DNA of 64,000 bases from Aestuariibaculum suncheonense (GTDB lineage Bacteria; Bacteroidota; Bacteroidia; Flavobacteriales; Flavobacteriaceae), in NCBI RefSeq assembly GCF_014596935.1, contig NZ_JACVXC010000006.1:1-64000 (forward strand), given 5' to 3'. The notes below the pieces were generated by a model. The model made no database searches, was not told the origin of the DNA, and saw nothing but the letters and a program-made list of their open reading frames with translations. This document shows positions 52,512 to 63,469 of the stretch, in pieces (positions within the stretch are counted from its first letter, which is position 1; each line of letters starts with the position of its first letter). A program made the position numbers and the translations under genes.

Positions 52512-53975
52512 TTATAAAGCGACTAAATCGCCAGTAACATCTTTGGAAGGTAAATCGGATTTACCCATTAAATATAAATCTACCTGTCTTGCAGCTTCTC
52601 TACCTTCAGAAATAGCCCAAACAATTAACGATTGCCCGCGACGCATATCGCCTGCTGTAAAAATGTTTGGAATGTTTGTCTGGTATTTACCATATTCCGC
52701 TTTGTAGTTAGAACGTGCATCTTTTTCAACACCTAACTTATCAGCCAGAGTCGCCTCAGGACCTGTAAATCCTAACGCTAATAAGGCTAAATCACAGGGC
52801 CAGGTTTTTTCTGTTCCAGCAACCTCTATAAGTTGCGGACGTTCTCCCGGAACCATTTTCCACTCTACATTAACCGTTTTTAAAGCGATTAATTTGCCGT
52901 TTTCGTCTTTAACGAATTCCTTAGTGTTTATCAGCCAGTTTCTTTCAACACCTTCTTCATGAGAAGACGAGGTTTTTAACTGTAATGGCCAGAATGGCCA
53001 AGGGGTTGTTGGTGAACGGTGTCCTGGTGGTTTCGGCATAATTTCGAAGTTTGTAACCGATTTAGCACCATGACGGTTAGAAGTACCAATACAATCTGAT
53101 CCTGTATCTCCACCACCAATTACGATAACGTCTTTACCGGTCGCCATGACCTGATCTTTCACTTCTTTGCCAAATAATACTTTGGTTTGTTGCGTTAAGA
53201 AATCCATAGCCTGCACAACGCCATCGGCATCAATCCCCGGAGTTGGTAAGCTTCGTCTTTCGGTAGCACCACCACAAAGTACCACAGCATCAAATTCGTG
53301 AAGTTTTTCAACGTCATAGTTTAAACCAACATTAACATTGGTTTTAAAACTGATGCCTTCGGCTTCTAAAATGGCAATACGTCTGTCGATGATTTCCTTT
53401 TCTAGTTTAAAATTAGGAATGCCGTAGCGTAATAAGCCTCCGATTTCATCATCACGTTCAAAAACCGTTACGGTATGACCTGCTCTGTTTAACTGCTGAG
53501 CAGTTGCTAAACCAGCAGGTCCAGACCCAACAACAGCAACTGTTTTACCGGTTCTGGTTTTAGGAGGCTGAGGTTTAATCCACCCTTCCTGAAACGCACG
53601 TTCTACAATATTTTTTTCGATATTTTCAATTGAAATCGGATCTTCAATAATACCTAATACACAAGCTTTTTCACATGGAGCAGGGCATAATCTTCCTGTA
53701 AATTCAGGGAAGTTGTTGGTGGAGTGTAATAACCAAGAGGCTTTTTGCCACTCACCTTGATGTACCATGTGATTAAAATCCGGAATTAAGTTACCAAGCG
53801 GACAGCCACTGTGGCAAAACGGAATACCGCAATCCATACAGCGAGAGCCTTGTTTTGTAATTTCAGTGTCGCTTAAAGGCACTGTAAATTCTTTATAATG
53901 CTGTACACGGTCTTTTACAGGCGTGTATCCTTCGTCTTGTCTTTCAAATTCTTTAAATCCTGTTACTTTTCCCAT
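52512..53975 (-). CDS. gltD: Glutamate synthase, small subunit
   Basis: A 487-residue NADPH-oxidising subunit that feeds electrons to the large subunit. It has the Cys-rich iron-sulfur region (RCMDCGIPFCHSGCPLGN), the FAD motif VVGSGPAGLATAQQL and the NADPH motif IVIGGGDTGSDC. The length is normal. It follows gltB after 5 bases in the same direction, so the two are translated together. Confidence 0.95.
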   Translation of the reverse strand: MGKVTGFKEFERQDEGYTPVKDRVQHYKEFTVPLSDTEITKQGSRCMDCGIPFCHSGCPLGNLIPDFNHMVHQGEWQKASWLLHSTNNFPEFTGRLCPAPCEKACVLGIIEDPISIENIEKNIVERAFQEGWIKPQPPKTRTGKTVAVVGSGPAGLATAQQLNRAGHTVTVFERDDEIGGLLRYGIPNFKLEKEIIDRRIAILEAEGISFKTNVNVGLNYDVEKLHEFDAVVLCGGATERRSLPTPGIDADGVVQAMDFLTQQTKVLFGKEVKDQVMATGKDVIVIGGGDTGSDCIGTSNRHGAKSVTNFEIMPKPPGHRSPTTPWPFWPLQLKTSSSHEEGVERNWLINTKEFVKDENGKLIALKTVNVEWKMVPGERPQLIEVAGTEKTWPCDLALLALGFTGPEATLADKLGVEKDARSNYKAEYGKYQTNIPNIFTAGDMRRGQSLIVWAISEGREAARQVDLYLMGKSDLPSKDVTGDLVAL

Positions 53976-53980
53976 GACAA

Positions 53981-56900
53981 TTATGCTATTTCTAATTCTT
54001 CTACCATTTGTTCTTCAGTCTCTAAACGCTTAAGGGCACGTTTGTATTCGGTTGGCATCACTTTAACAAAGTTTGCTAAGCTGTTCTCCCAATCGGCTAA
54101 TAAGGTTTTACCTAAGTTACTATCGGTATAGGCAACGTGCTTTTGAATCATACCTTTTAAATCGGCACTATCATCGGCAGAAAGCGTTTCGAATTCGATA
54201 GTTTCTGTGTTACATAATCCGTTTGTGAATTTATTTTCCGGATCGTAAACATAAGCGATACCTCCACTCATACCAGCAGCGAAGTTTCGTCCTGTTTTAC
54301 CAAGAACCACGACTTTTCCACCGGTCATGTACTCACAACAGTGGTCTCCTACACCTTCTACAACGGCTTTAGCTCCAGAGTTTCTTACGGCGAAACGTTC
54401 TCCGGCAATACCGTTAATGTAAGCTTCTCCTTCAATCGCTCCGAATAAACAAACATTTCCAACAATGATGTTGTTTTCTGCAATAAAGTCCGCCTTAGCA
54501 GGTTTTTTCACGATTAATTTAGCTCCGGATAATCCTTTACCTAAATAATCGTTAGTATTTCCTTCTAACTTGAAGGTTAAACCGTGAGCTCCGAATCCTC
54601 CGAAACTTTGTCCTGCCGATCCGGTAAAACTGATGTTTAATGTGTCTTCAGGTAAGCCTAAGTGTCCGTATATTTTAGAGATTTCATTACTTACAATAGC
54701 TCCTACCGTACGATCGGTATTATGGATTGGGTAAGCTAAATCCATTTTCTCTTTTCGGTATAAAGCGCGGTGTGAATCTTTTAAGATGGTGAAATCTAAA
54801 ACCTCGTCTAAATTGTGGTCTTGTTTCTCAGTATTTCTCACAGTCATTTTGTTGTAGGCTTCTGGCCTGTGAAGAATAGCTGATAGATCTAAACCTTTAG
54901 CTTTATAGTGTGTAATTGCTTTATTGGCGTTGATTTTATGTGTCTGACCAACCATTTCGGCTAGCGTTCTAAATCCTAACTGAGCCATAATACCTCTTAA
55001 CTCTTCCGCAACATAGTAGAAGAAGTTAATTACGTGTTCTGGTGTGCCTTTAAAGTTTTTACGTAATTCTTTATCTTGAGTTGCGATACCTACAGGACAG
55101 GTGTTTAAGTGACATTTGCGCATCATGATACATCCTGAAGCTACTAAAGGCGCGGTTGCGAAACCAAATTCTTCAGCACCTAATAAAGCAGCGATAGCCA
55201 CATCACGTCCTGTTTTTAACTGTCCGTCGCACTCTACAACAATACGGCTGCGTAAGTTGTTAAGGACTAAGGTTTGTTGTGCTTCAGCTAAACCAAGTTC
55301 CCAAGGTAAACCTGCGTGTTTTAAAGAGGTTAACGGTGATGCTCCGGTACCACCATCATACCCAGAGATTAATACCACATCGGCTTTGGCTTTTGCTACA
55401 CCCGCAGCAATAGTACCCACACCAACTTCTGATACTAACTTCACGTTAATACGCGCTTCACGGTTCGCATTTTTCAAGTCGAAAATAAGCTGTGCTAAAT
55501 CTTCGATAGAGTAAATATCGTGATGCGGCGGCGGTGAAATTAATCCCACAAAAGGCGTTGAGTTACGAGCAGCAGCGATCCATGGTAATACTTTTTCGCC
55601 AGGAAGCTGTCCACCTTCACCAGGCTTAGCACCTTGAGCCATTTTAATTTGAATCTCTCTGGCATTGGTTAGGTAGTGCGAGGTTACCCCAAAACGTCCT
55701 GAGGCTACCTGTTTGATTGCCGAGTTACGGCTGTCCCCATTGACGTCCGGATGGAAACGACGTCTGTCTTCTCCTCCTTCACCAGAATTCGATTTACCGC
55801 CAATACGGTTCATCGCAATGGCTAGGTTTTCGTGTGCTTCACGAGAAATCGATCCGTAAGACATCGCTCCGGTTTTGAAACGCTTTACGATTTCTGTCCA
55901 TGGTTCTACCTCTTCCAAAGGAATAGGGTCTAAATTGTCAAACTCGAACAAACCACGAATGGTCATCAGGTTTTCAGCTTGTTCATTTACAGCTTTAGCA
56001 TATACATCGTAGCTGTTTTGGTCGCTTAAACGTACCGCCTGCTGCAATTTAGCTACTGTTGTTGGGTTGAACATGTGGCGCTCGCCATTACGTCTCCAAC
56101 GGTAATCGCCACCAATGTTTAAACCTAATTTTTTATCAATTAAGTTATCTGGATACGCTTGTTTATAACGCTCGTTAATTTCTTTTTCAACTTCGTATAA
56201 TCCGATACCCTCAATTCTTGAAGCGGTGTAAGGGAAGTATTTTTCAACGAATTGTGAATTGAAACCAACAATTTCGAATATTTGAGAACCTCTGTACGAG
56301 TGTAAGGTTGAGATTCCGATTTTGTTCATGATTTTTAGAAGCCCTTTACCAATCGCTTTGTTGAAGTTATTCACGGCTTTGTCTTCGTCCATGCCCTGAA
56401 TAAAGCCTTCTTTCACCTGCATTCTAATGATTTCGTTCACCATGTACGGGTTAATCGCACTGGCACCGTAACCGAATAAGGTTGCGAAGTGGTGCGGTTC
56501 ACGAGGTTCGGCAGATTCGATAATAATATCGAAGTACGAACGCTTACGTAAACGGTTCATTTGGTGATTCACGTAAGAACAAGCTAGTAAAGCAGGAATA
56601 GGAGCGAAGTCTTTATTAACACCACGATCGGATAAGATGATGATGTTTGTTCCGCGATCTAAAGCTTTTGTTACTTGGATGATAATATCTTCTAAAGCAT
56701 TTTCTAAACCATTAAGGCCTTGGCTTTTTGGATAAAGTATATGGATCGTTTCTGCTTTAAAGCCTTCAATGGAAATGGTTCTTATTTTTTCTAAATCGGC
56801 ATTGGAAATTACCGGATTTTGAATGCGTAATTTTCTACACTGTCTTTCGGTAATGCTGAAAATATTACGGTCTTTACCTAAATTTAAGGCGATATCGGTT

Positions 56901-58495
56901 ACAATTTCTTCGCGGATTCCATCCAATGGCGGATTGGTTACCTGTGCGAATAATTGTTTAAAGTAATTTGAAATAAGTTGAGGTCGGTCTGATAACACCG
57001 CTAACGGGGTATCGATACCCATAGAACCTAAGGCTTCTTTACCGTCAATAGCCATTGGGGTAATCACCTCTTGTATGTCTTCGAACGTATAGTTAAATAA
57101 ACGTTGTCTGGTTTTAATGTCTATGGTCTCAATCGGACAGGTTTCGTTGGTGTAGGGTACATCTCTTAAATGCAGTCTGGTTTTGTTTAACCATTCCTGG
57201 TAAGGACGCTCTGAAACAATTGTATTTTTAATTTCTTCGTCACTTACAATGCGGCCTTCGTTCATGTCTACCAAGAACATTTTTCCTGGTTCCAAACGAC
57301 CGTGTTCTTTGATGTCTTCCGGATCGATGTCTACAACACCAACTTCAGATGACATGATTAACTTACCACTTTTGGTTACGGTATAGCGAGATGGTCTTAA
57401 TCCGTTACGGTCAAGAAGGGCTCCAATATAATCTCCATCGGTAAAGGGTACCGATGCAGGTCCGTCCCATGGCTCCATAATACACGCGTTGTATTCGTAA
57501 AAGGCTTTACGCTCTGGTGACATGGTTTTGTGTTTTTCCCAGGCTTCAGGAATCATCATCATCATGATTTCTGGTAGCGATCTTCCGGTATGTGTTAACA
57601 ATTCCACCACCATATCCATAGATGCAGAATCTGATTTTCCTGGTAAGATGATTGGGAATAGTTTGTCGATTTGCGGACCGAATACTTCACTTTTCATGAT
57701 TTCCTCACGAACACGCATTCTGCTTACGTTACCACGAAGCGTGTTGATTTCACCATTCTGACACATAAAACGGAAAGGCTGTGCTAGTTCCCATGTCGGC
57801 ATAGTGTTGGTTGAGAAACGTTGGTGTACCAAAGCTAAGCGGGTTACTAAATCGATTTGCTGTAAATCGGTGTAGTATGGCCCGATATCTTCAGGCATAA
57901 TAATACCTTTGTATATTAACGTTGTAGTCGATAAACTAGGTACGTAAAAATAACCGCTTTCAGAAATTTTAGATGTTCTAATGGTGTGCTCTGTAATTTT
58001 ACGAGCGGCGTATAATTTTGCTTTAAAGGTGTCCTCTGAAATCTCTTCGGTTTTACCCACAAATAATTGCTCGATAGTTGGCTCTGACGCTAAAGCGATT
58101 TCACCTAAGTGAGAAGAGTCTACCGGTACTTTACGCCATCCTAAAATAGAAAGGCCTTGAGCTTTTATTTCTTTCTCAAAAATATCTTTACAGAATTTAT
58201 ATTGGTTGGTATTTTTTGGTAAAAAAACCATACCTACGGCATACGCTCTTTGTTCTGGTAAACTAAAGCTGCATACACGCTTAAAATAATCATGAGGAAT
58301 ATCAATCAATAAACCGGCGCCATCACCAGTTTTTCCATCGGCACTAACGCCTCCCCTGTGTTCTAGTTTTACAAGAATTTCTAATGCATCGTGAATGATT
58401 TGATTTGTCTTCTCTCCTTTAAGATTACAAATAAAACCAGCCCCACAATTTTCATGTTCAAACTCAGGTAAATACATTCCTTGTTTCTTCAGCAT
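53981..58495 (-). CDS. gltB: Glutamate synthase, large subunit
   Basis: A 1504-residue enzyme making two glutamates from glutamine and 2-oxoglutarate. A 16-residue propeptide precedes the nucleophilic Cys in ENCGAGF. The N-terminal amidotransferase domain is followed by the central and FMN synthase domains ([28 protein letters not shown]) with the 3Fe-4S region [13 protein letters not shown], and the C-terminal beta-helix domain. ATG 58495 is chosen over TTG 58504. It is divergent from the porin-amt cluster. Confidence 0.96.
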   Translation of the reverse strand: MLKKQGMYLPEFEHENCGAGFICNLKGEKTNQIIHDALEILVKLEHRGGVSADGKTGDGAGLLIDIPHDYFKRVCSFSLPEQRAYAVGMVFLPKNTNQYKFCKDIFEKEIKAQGLSILGWRKVPVDSSHLGEIALASEPTIEQLFVGKTEEISEDTFKAKLYAARKITEHTIRTSKISESGYFYVPSLSTTTLIYKGIIMPEDIGPYYTDLQQIDLVTRLALVHQRFSTNTMPTWELAQPFRFMCQNGEINTLRGNVSRMRVREEIMKSEVFGPQIDKLFPIILPGKSDSASMDMVVELLTHTGRSLPEIMMMMIPEAWEKHKTMSPERKAFYEYNACIMEPWDGPASVPFTDGDYIGALLDRNGLRPSRYTVTKSGKLIMSSEVGVVDIDPEDIKEHGRLEPGKMFLVDMNEGRIVSDEEIKNTIVSERPYQEWLNKTRLHLRDVPYTNETCPIETIDIKTRQRLFNYTFEDIQEVITPMAIDGKEALGSMGIDTPLAVLSDRPQLISNYFKQLFAQVTNPPLDGIREEIVTDIALNLGKDRNIFSITERQCRKLRIQNPVISNADLEKIRTISIEGFKAETIHILYPKSQGLNGLENALEDIIIQVTKALDRGTNIIILSDRGVNKDFAPIPALLACSYVNHQMNRLRKRSYFDIIIESAEPREPHHFATLFGYGASAINPYMVNEIIRMQVKEGFIQGMDEDKAVNNFNKAIGKGLLKIMNKIGISTLHSYRGSQIFEIVGFNSQFVEKYFPYTASRIEGIGLYEVEKEINERYKQAYPDNLIDKKLGLNIGGDYRWRRNGERHMFNPTTVAKLQQAVRLSDQNSYDVYAKAVNEQAENLMTIRGLFEFDNLDPIPLEEVEPWTEIVKRFKTGAMSYGSISREAHENLAIAMNRIGGKSNSGEGGEDRRRFHPDVNGDSRNSAIKQVASGRFGVTSHYLTNAREIQIKMAQGAKPGEGGQLPGEKVLPWIAAARNSTPFVGLISPPPHHDIYSIEDLAQLIFDLKNANREARINVKLVSEVGVGTIAAGVAKAKADVVLISGYDGGTGASPLTSLKHAGLPWELGLAEAQQTLVLNNLRSRIVVECDGQLKTGRDVAIAALLGAEEFGFATAPLVASGCIMMRKCHLNTCPVGIATQDKELRKNFKGTPEHVINFFYYVAEELRGIMAQLGFRTLAEMVGQTHKINANKAITHYKAKGLDLSAILHRPEAYNKMTVRNTEKQDHNLDEVLDFTILKDSHRALYRKEKMDLAYPIHNTDRTVGAIVSNEISKIYGHLGLPEDTLNISFTGSAGQSFGGFGAHGLTFKLEGNTNDYLGKGLSGAKLIVKKPAKADFIAENNIIVGNVCLFGAIEGEAYINGIAGERFAVRNSGAKAVVEGVGDHCCEYMTGGKVVVLGKTGRNFAAGMSGGIAYVYDPENKFTNGLCNTETIEFETLSADDSADLKGMIQKHVAYTDSNLGKTLLADWENSLANFVKVMPTEYKRALKRLETEEQMVEELEIA

Positions 58496-58957
58496 AATCA
58501 ACAAATTTTGGTTTTGAAAAGTGACTTAATAAGCGAATATATGTATAGATTTTAAATTAAAATAATGGCCATTTCATTATTTCGATATTAGGAGATAAGT
58601 GAAGATAAAAATAATTATATGTTAATAAATATGAAGATTTTTAATAAATATTCAAAGTGTTATTATCAGTGTTTGATTGAGATAACTGAAATTATTTTAA
58701 TGAATATTTCGATAAATAGAATTTAACGCATTAAAAAACATTAAATATTGACGATAATTCAATATTGCGAGTTGTTAAAATTCAAAAAAACCAAAAAAAT
58801 AAAACAGTACCCTTAAAAAAAACAGGGTAAAATTATAATATCTACAAAAGTTTAAGTTAGACCCCCTTTTTTTATGGGGGTTAAAATTTTTTAATATAAG
58901 TTTACGACGTTCTTAAGGAAAAATTAACCAAAAAATTAATAACTTAAATTAAACATT
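58496..58957. other. Intergenic region between gltB and the porin gene
   Basis: 462 bases of AT-rich DNA without a supportable gene. On the gltB side, TATATTCG read on the minus strand (58534-58541) differs by one base from TAnnTTTG. On the porin side there are two stem-loops: ACCCT/AGGGT around 58809-58828, and ACCCCC (58861-58866) with GGGGGT (58876-58881), the latter followed by a T-rich stretch. A TAAGTTTA box lies at 58897-58904. It must hold the divergent promoters and probably nitrogen-linked control sites, none of which I can identify with certainty. Confidence 0.5.
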
Positions 58958-60010
58958 ATGAAAAAATTACTTACTCTTTCAATGCTTTTTGCGGCTTCGG
59001 TGTTATTTGCTCAGGAGGACTCTTCTCCAAAAGTAACTTTAAGCGGTAGTATTGATGCTTATTACAGAGCAAATTTTAATGCACCAAATGATGTGTTTTC
59101 TGATGGTGTTGATGATTACTACGTTGCGCCGGGGTCTTCTTTTGCTAATTTACCTGGTTTTGCTTTGGGTATGGCAAACTTAATAGCGTCTTACGAAGGA
59201 GAAAAGGCAGGGTTTGTTGCCGATTTAGTATTTGGACCAAGAGGAACGGATGCAATTTTTAATTCACCTATGTATTCAGCAACAGGAAACATCGTCAATC
59301 AGTTATATGCTTACTGGAATGTTAGTGATAAAGTAACCTTAACAATGGGTAATTTTAATACCTTTTTAGGTTATGAGGTAATCTCTCCAACGGCTAACTT
59401 CAACTACAGTACGTCTTATTTATTCTCTTACGGACCATTTAGTCATACAGGTTTAAAAGCTGATATCGCTTTAACTGATGATTTAAGTTTGATGGTTGGT
59501 GTAATGAATGATACTGATGTTACAGAATTTAACGTAACAGGGGATTATGCTTTTGGAGCTCAGTTAGGGTACAAAGGCCAATTCTTAAATGTGTTAGTTG
59601 ATCCTTCGTTTTTAGAAGTTGACTTTACAGGAGGTTTCGATTTATCTGATGCTTTTTATTTAGGTTTAAATGCTGCGTATTTACAATATGATGCACCAGA
59701 AGATCCTTCTTTTTATGGTGTAGCTATTTATCCTCAATATTCAGTGACAGATACATTCACTTTAGGATTTAGAGGAGAGTATTTTGCTGAAACCGATTTT
59801 GGAGCTGGTGCTATTGGTGGTTATGATGCAGATGGTGATGGCTCTGTATTTGCTGCAACCTTAACAGGTAGTTTCGCTATTGATAATTTAACAATTAAGC
59901 CTGAATTAAGATTAGATTCTACATCTGAGGATGCTTTTTTCAAGGATAAAGATTTTAACACATCAAAAAGCTTAGGTTCTTTTGTTTTAGCAGCCATCTA
60001 TTCATTCTAA
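58958..60010 (+). CDS. Outer-membrane porin-like beta-barrel protein
   Basis: A 350-residue exported protein. The signal peptide (MKKLLTLSMLFAASVLFAQ) is followed by alternating strands with aromatic girdles (GSIDAYYRANFNAP, KVTLTMGNFNTFLGYEV) and a C-terminus ending SFVLAAIYSF, with the terminal Phe typical of barrels. It is the first gene of the ammonium cluster, 117 bases before amt, so it may admit nitrogen compounds across the outer membrane. That role is inference. Confidence 0.8.
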   Translation: MKKLLTLSMLFAASVLFAQEDSSPKVTLSGSIDAYYRANFNAPNDVFSDGVDDYYVAPGSSFANLPGFALGMANLIASYEGEKAGFVADLVFGPRGTDAIFNSPMYSATGNIVNQLYAYWNVSDKVTLTMGNFNTFLGYEVISPTANFNYSTSYLFSYGPFSHTGLKADIALTDDLSLMVGVMNDTDVTEFNVTGDYAFGAQLGYKGQFLNVLVDPSFLEVDFTGGFDLSDAFYLGLNAAYLQYDAPEDPSFYGVAIYPQYSVTDTFTLGFRGEYFAETDFGAGAIGGYDADGDGSVFAATLTGSFAIDNLTIKPELRLDSTSEDAFFKDKDFNTSKSLGSFVLAAIYSF

Positions 60011-60048
60011 TTTAAAAGCATGCAATAAATTTTAAATAAACTATATAA

Positions 60049-60096
60049 GGAGGGTGGAGTGCACACTAACTAACTAACCAACTTACTTCACCTTCC
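60049..60096 (+). promoter_or_regulatory. Intercistronic hairpin before amt
   Basis: A 12-bp stem (60049-60060 with 60085-60096, two G-T wobbles, arms GGAGGGTGGAGT and ACTTCACCTTCC) has a 24-base loop containing tandem CTAA units. No T-run follows, so it is not a normal terminator. It could be an RNA control or processing element. Confidence 0.5.
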
Positions 60097-60127
60097 TAAA
60101 CAATCTAACCCTTAAAAATTATATAAT

Positions 60128-61417
60128 ATGTCTTTATTAAACATGCCTCTTTTAATTCAGGATACCGCCGCTATCGAAGGCGATATGGGGATGCTATGGA
60201 TGCTTATCTCGGGTATCTTAGTGTTTTTTATGCAAGCTGGATTTTTCTTAGTAGAGTCTGGTATGACTGATTCTAAGAATGCTGTAAACATTGCCATGAA
60301 GAATTTCCTTGACATTGCTGTTGGGTCTTTGGCATTCTGGTTTATCGGGTATTCGTTAATGTACGGAGCTGATGTTTCTGGTGGTGGATTTTTCCACTGG
60401 GGTGGTTTTACGTTCTCACAAGGAGCTGCCGATTTATTCTTCCAAACCGTATTCGCCGCTACAGCTGCAACTATTGTATCTGGAGCAATCGCAGGAAGAA
60501 CAAAGTATACTACGTATGCTATTTTTAGTATCATAATCACTGCTTTTATTTATCCAATCGCTGGAGGTTGGGAATGGAATGGCGGATGGTTAAATGCTGA
60601 ATGGATGCCAGCTGAATTTATCGATTTCGCAGGATCTTCTATCGTTCACTCTGTGGGTGGATGGGCTGCACTTGTTGCTGCTTGGATGGTAGGACCTAGA
60701 ATTGGGAAATACTTAAATGGTAAACCAATCGAAATGCACGGTCACAACCAGATGTATGCTACACTAGGGGTGTTTATCCTTTGGTTAGGATGGTTCGGTT
60801 TTAATGGTGGTTCACAATTAGCCTGGGGTGGTGATGATGCTACTGCTGCTGCTCAAGTGGTATTAGTAACAAACTTAGCTGCTGCTGCAGGTGCCTTAAG
60901 TGCTTTATTGTTTACTTGGATTAAAAATGGAAAACCAAATTTAAGTATGACTTTAAATGGTGCTCTTGCTGGTCTTGTTAGTATTACTGCAGGTTGTGGT
61001 AACATGAGCGAAGGCGGAGCTGTGTTGGCTGGTTTAATCGGTGGTGTTTTAGTGGTATTATCTATCGGATTTATCGAAAGTAAATTAAAAATTGATGATG
61101 CTGTAGGTGCTATTTCTGTACACGGTGTTGCCGGTGCCTGGGGAACTTTAGTAATTGGTCTTTGGGGAATTGATGGCGATGCGGGTATTGGAATTTTCAA
61201 TGGTGGAGGTGTTGCTCAATTAGCTGCCCAGGCTATTGGCGTTGCAGCTTACGCTGTTTGGGCTATTGCTTTATCGTTTGTGTCGTTATTTGCTTTAAAG
61301 AAAATCTGTGGATTACGTGTTACGGAGGCTGAAGAGATTGCTGGTCTTGATATTTCAGAGCACGGAACAATTGCTTACGCAGGTAAGAGACAAAGAGATT
61401 TAGATCAAGCTTCATAA
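60128..61417 (+). CDS. amt: Ammonium transporter (first copy)
   Basis: A 429-residue inner-membrane channel for ammonium with about 11 helices. It has the conserved twin-His pore residues in SSIVHSVGGWAALVAAW and SVHGVAGAWGTLVIGLWG, plus the vestibule FFMQAGFFLVESG. The start ATG and length are typical. It precedes a P-II gene and a second amt, separated by a terminator-like hairpin. Confidence 0.95.
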   Translation: MSLLNMPLLIQDTAAIEGDMGMLWMLISGILVFFMQAGFFLVESGMTDSKNAVNIAMKNFLDIAVGSLAFWFIGYSLMYGADVSGGGFFHWGGFTFSQGAADLFFQTVFAATAATIVSGAIAGRTKYTTYAIFSIIITAFIYPIAGGWEWNGGWLNAEWMPAEFIDFAGSSIVHSVGGWAALVAAWMVGPRIGKYLNGKPIEMHGHNQMYATLGVFILWLGWFGFNGGSQLAWGGDDATAAAQVVLVTNLAAAAGALSALLFTWIKNGKPNLSMTLNGALAGLVSITAGCGNMSEGGAVLAGLIGGVLVVLSIGFIESKLKIDDAVGAISVHGVAGAWGTLVIGLWGIDGDAGIGIFNGGGVAQLAAQAIGVAAYAVWAIALSFVSLFALKKICGLRVTEAEEIAGLDISEHGTIAYAGKRQRDLDQAS

Positions 61418-61481
61418 ATTGAGGCGTTAAAAAATAATTTATATAAGAACGATTTCTTAATAGAAATTAGAGTTTTGTTTT

Positions 61482-61513
61482 AAAGATGTCTTGTTTATGC
61501 AAGGCATCTTTTT
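61482..61513 (+). terminator. Weak terminator between amt and the P-II gene
   Basis: An imperfect stem (AAAGATG / CATCTTT outer, CTTG / CAAG inner) is followed by T residues (to 61513). It could partly separate the first amt from the P-II/amt pair. Confidence 0.6.
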
Positions 61514-61592
61514 AACTGTTAATGGAGATGATGAGAATTATGAGAAAATATATTTTTCTAAATTTAACTAACTAAACAAATAAGAGAATATA

Positions 61593-61931
61593 ATGAAAAA
61601 AATTGAAGCAATTATTAGAAAATCTAAGTATCGTGTAGTAAAGGAAGCTTTGCACGATGTGGGTGTTAACTTCTTTTCATACTGGGATGTTACCGGTATT
61701 GGTAATGAGAAGGAGGGACATGTTTACAGAGGTATAAGTTACAGTACATCCGATATTCAGCGTAGGTATTTATCAATTGTAGTTAATGATGATTTTGAAG
61801 AGGCTACCATTCAGGCTATTTTAAGTTCCGCAGGAACAGGTGAAGTAGGCGATGGTAAAATTTTTGTTTCAGACATTACTGAATGTTACAGAATACGAAC
61901 AGGAGAAAAAGGAGGAGAAACATTAAAATAA
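61593..61931 (+). CDS. P-II nitrogen regulatory protein with non-canonical T-loop
   Basis: A 112-residue trimeric signal protein that senses ATP/ADP and 2-oxoglutarate and docks on Amt. Hallmarks are KKIEAIIRKSKYRVVKEAL, the B-loop TGEVGDGKIFV and the C-terminal RIRTGEKG. In the T-loop, YRGISYSTSDIQRRYLSIVV replaces the usual YRGAEYMVDFLPK. Tyr50 stays, but the Glu before it is Ser and the LPK motif is lost, so the modification and docking face may differ. It is flanked by two amt genes. Confidence 0.92.
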   Translation: MKKIEAIIRKSKYRVVKEALHDVGVNFFSYWDVTGIGNEKEGHVYRGISYSTSDIQRRYLSIVVNDDFEEATIQAILSSAGTGEVGDGKIFVSDITECYRIRTGEKGGETLK

Positions 61932-61966
61932 TAATAGCATCTTAAAAAGAAAAAATAACTAATATA

Positions 61967-63193
61967 ATGGAATTACTTACTACAAATAATGTATGGATGA
62001 TGATCTGTACAGCACTGGTTTTCTTCATGCACTTAGGATTTGCATGTTTAGAGATTGGTTTAACTAGACAAAAGAACACAATAAACATATTATTTAAAAA
62101 TATATTCATTATCACTATCGGGTTATTGTTATACTGCTTGGTAGGATTTAATTTAATGTATCCCGGAGAATTTAACGGGATTATAGGCTTTGCTGGATTC
62201 GGATTAGATTCGCCGTTAACTGCCGAAGGCGCTTTAGACTTAACCTATAATGAAGGGTATACTTACTGGACGGATTTCTTGTTTCAGGGGATGTTCGCAG
62301 CAACGGCTGCAACTATAGTTTCTGGAGCTGTTGCCGAGCGTATTAAAATTGTACCATTCATGATCTTTACCTTAATATATGTAGGTCTGGTATATCCAAT
62401 TGCAGGATCTTGGAAATGGGGTGGCGGATTTTTGCAAGAGATGGGATTCTATGATTTTGCGGGGTCTACATTAGTGCACTCTGTTGGTGGATGGGCTGCT
62501 GTTGTAGCGGTTTGTTTATTAGGTCCTAGAATCGGGAAGTTTAAAGATGGTAAAGCTCAGGCAATTCCTGGCCATAGCATTCCATTAGCAACAGCGGGTG
62601 TTTTAATTCTTTGGTTAGGTTGGTTCGGATTTAATGGTGGTTCAGTGCTTTCAGCAGATCCGGGATTAACATCTTTAGTATTGGTAACAACGTGTTTGGC
62701 AGCTGCGGCTGGTGGTATTGCAGCAATGATTTTATCTACAGTAATGTATAAAAACATGGATTTAACGATGTTTTTAAACGGAATTTTAGGTGGCTTAGTG
62801 GGGATTACAGCAGGAGCCGATGTGGTGTCTCCAACAAGTGCCATTATTATAGGTTTGGTTGCTGGTGTTTTAATTGTGCTGGCTGTTAGCTTTGTAGATA
62901 ACAAATTAAAATTAGACGATCCTGTAGGGGCTATTGCTGTTCACCTGGTGTGCGGTATCTGGGGAACTTTAGCTGTTGGAATTTTTTCTACCAATCCAGA
63001 GCACAGTTTCTTAACACAATTAATCGGTGTCCTTTGTTATGCTGCGATTTGTGTGGTATCGTCTTTCGCGATAATCTATACACTTAAGAAAACAGTAGGT
63101 ATCAGAGTGTCAGAAAAAGAAGAAATAGAAGGTTTAGATGGTCATGAACATGGTATGGATGCGTATCCGGATTTCAGGTTAAATGACAACTAA
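61967..63193 (+). CDS. amt: Ammonium transporter (second copy)
   Basis: A 408-residue Amt/MEP channel with twin-His pore motifs STLVHSVGGWAAVVAVC and AVHLVCGIWGTLAVG, and FFMHLGFACLEIG near the N-terminus. It is clearly diverged from the first copy. It follows the P-II gene after 35 bases and is the likely docking partner encoded together with it. A terminator closes the unit. Confidence 0.95.
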   Translation: MELLTTNNVWMMICTALVFFMHLGFACLEIGLTRQKNTINILFKNIFIITIGLLLYCLVGFNLMYPGEFNGIIGFAGFGLDSPLTAEGALDLTYNEGYTYWTDFLFQGMFAATAATIVSGAVAERIKIVPFMIFTLIYVGLVYPIAGSWKWGGGFLQEMGFYDFAGSTLVHSVGGWAAVVAVCLLGPRIGKFKDGKAQAIPGHSIPLATAGVLILWLGWFGFNGGSVLSADPGLTSLVLVTTCLAAAAGGIAAMILSTVMYKNMDLTMFLNGILGGLVGITAGADVVSPTSAIIIGLVAGVLIVLAVSFVDNKLKLDDPVGAIAVHLVCGIWGTLAVGIFSTNPEHSFLTQLIGVLCYAAICVVSSFAIIYTLKKTVGIRVSEKEEIEGLDGHEHGMDAYPDFRLNDN

Positions 63194-63214
63194 TATATAG
63201 TTTTAGTTAGTGTT

Positions 63215-63255
63215 AAAAGGATAGTCTATCTTTATCGAGATAGACTATCCTTTTT
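63215..63255 (+). terminator. Terminator after the second amt
   Basis: A stem of about 17 bp (63215-63231 with 63238-63254, core GGATAGTCTATCT / AGATAGACTATCC) is followed by T residues. Beyond it, 63256-63413 holds nothing I can name. Confidence 0.9.
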
Positions 63256-63413
63256 ATGTTTGATATCTGATATATTGTCCGCCGGAATTTCGTTGTAAGT
63301 AAAGAAGAGCGTTATCTGGTATGCCTATAAGATTATTGCTACTCTCAAGCAAATTTAACCAAATAACTATATAATAATCAATCAAGCATAGGTGTGATGA
63401 ATATCAGGAAATG

Positions 63414-63441
63414 AAAAAGCCTTCGTAATCGAAGGCTTTTT
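63414..63441 (-). terminator. Terminator of ppc
   Basis: The hairpin AAAAAGCCTTCG / CGAAGGCTTTTT with a TAAT loop lies 28 bases past the ppc stop on the minus strand. It also carries T-runs in the plus direction, so it is bidirectional. Confidence 0.85.
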
Positions 63442-63469
63442 CTATTTAAAATAAATCGCTGATTTGCGG

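Noticed and set aside
55116-55514. 132-codon open frame antisense to gltB
   Set aside because: It mirrors the conserved synthase domain of gltB and has Pro/Ser/Ala-rich shadow composition.
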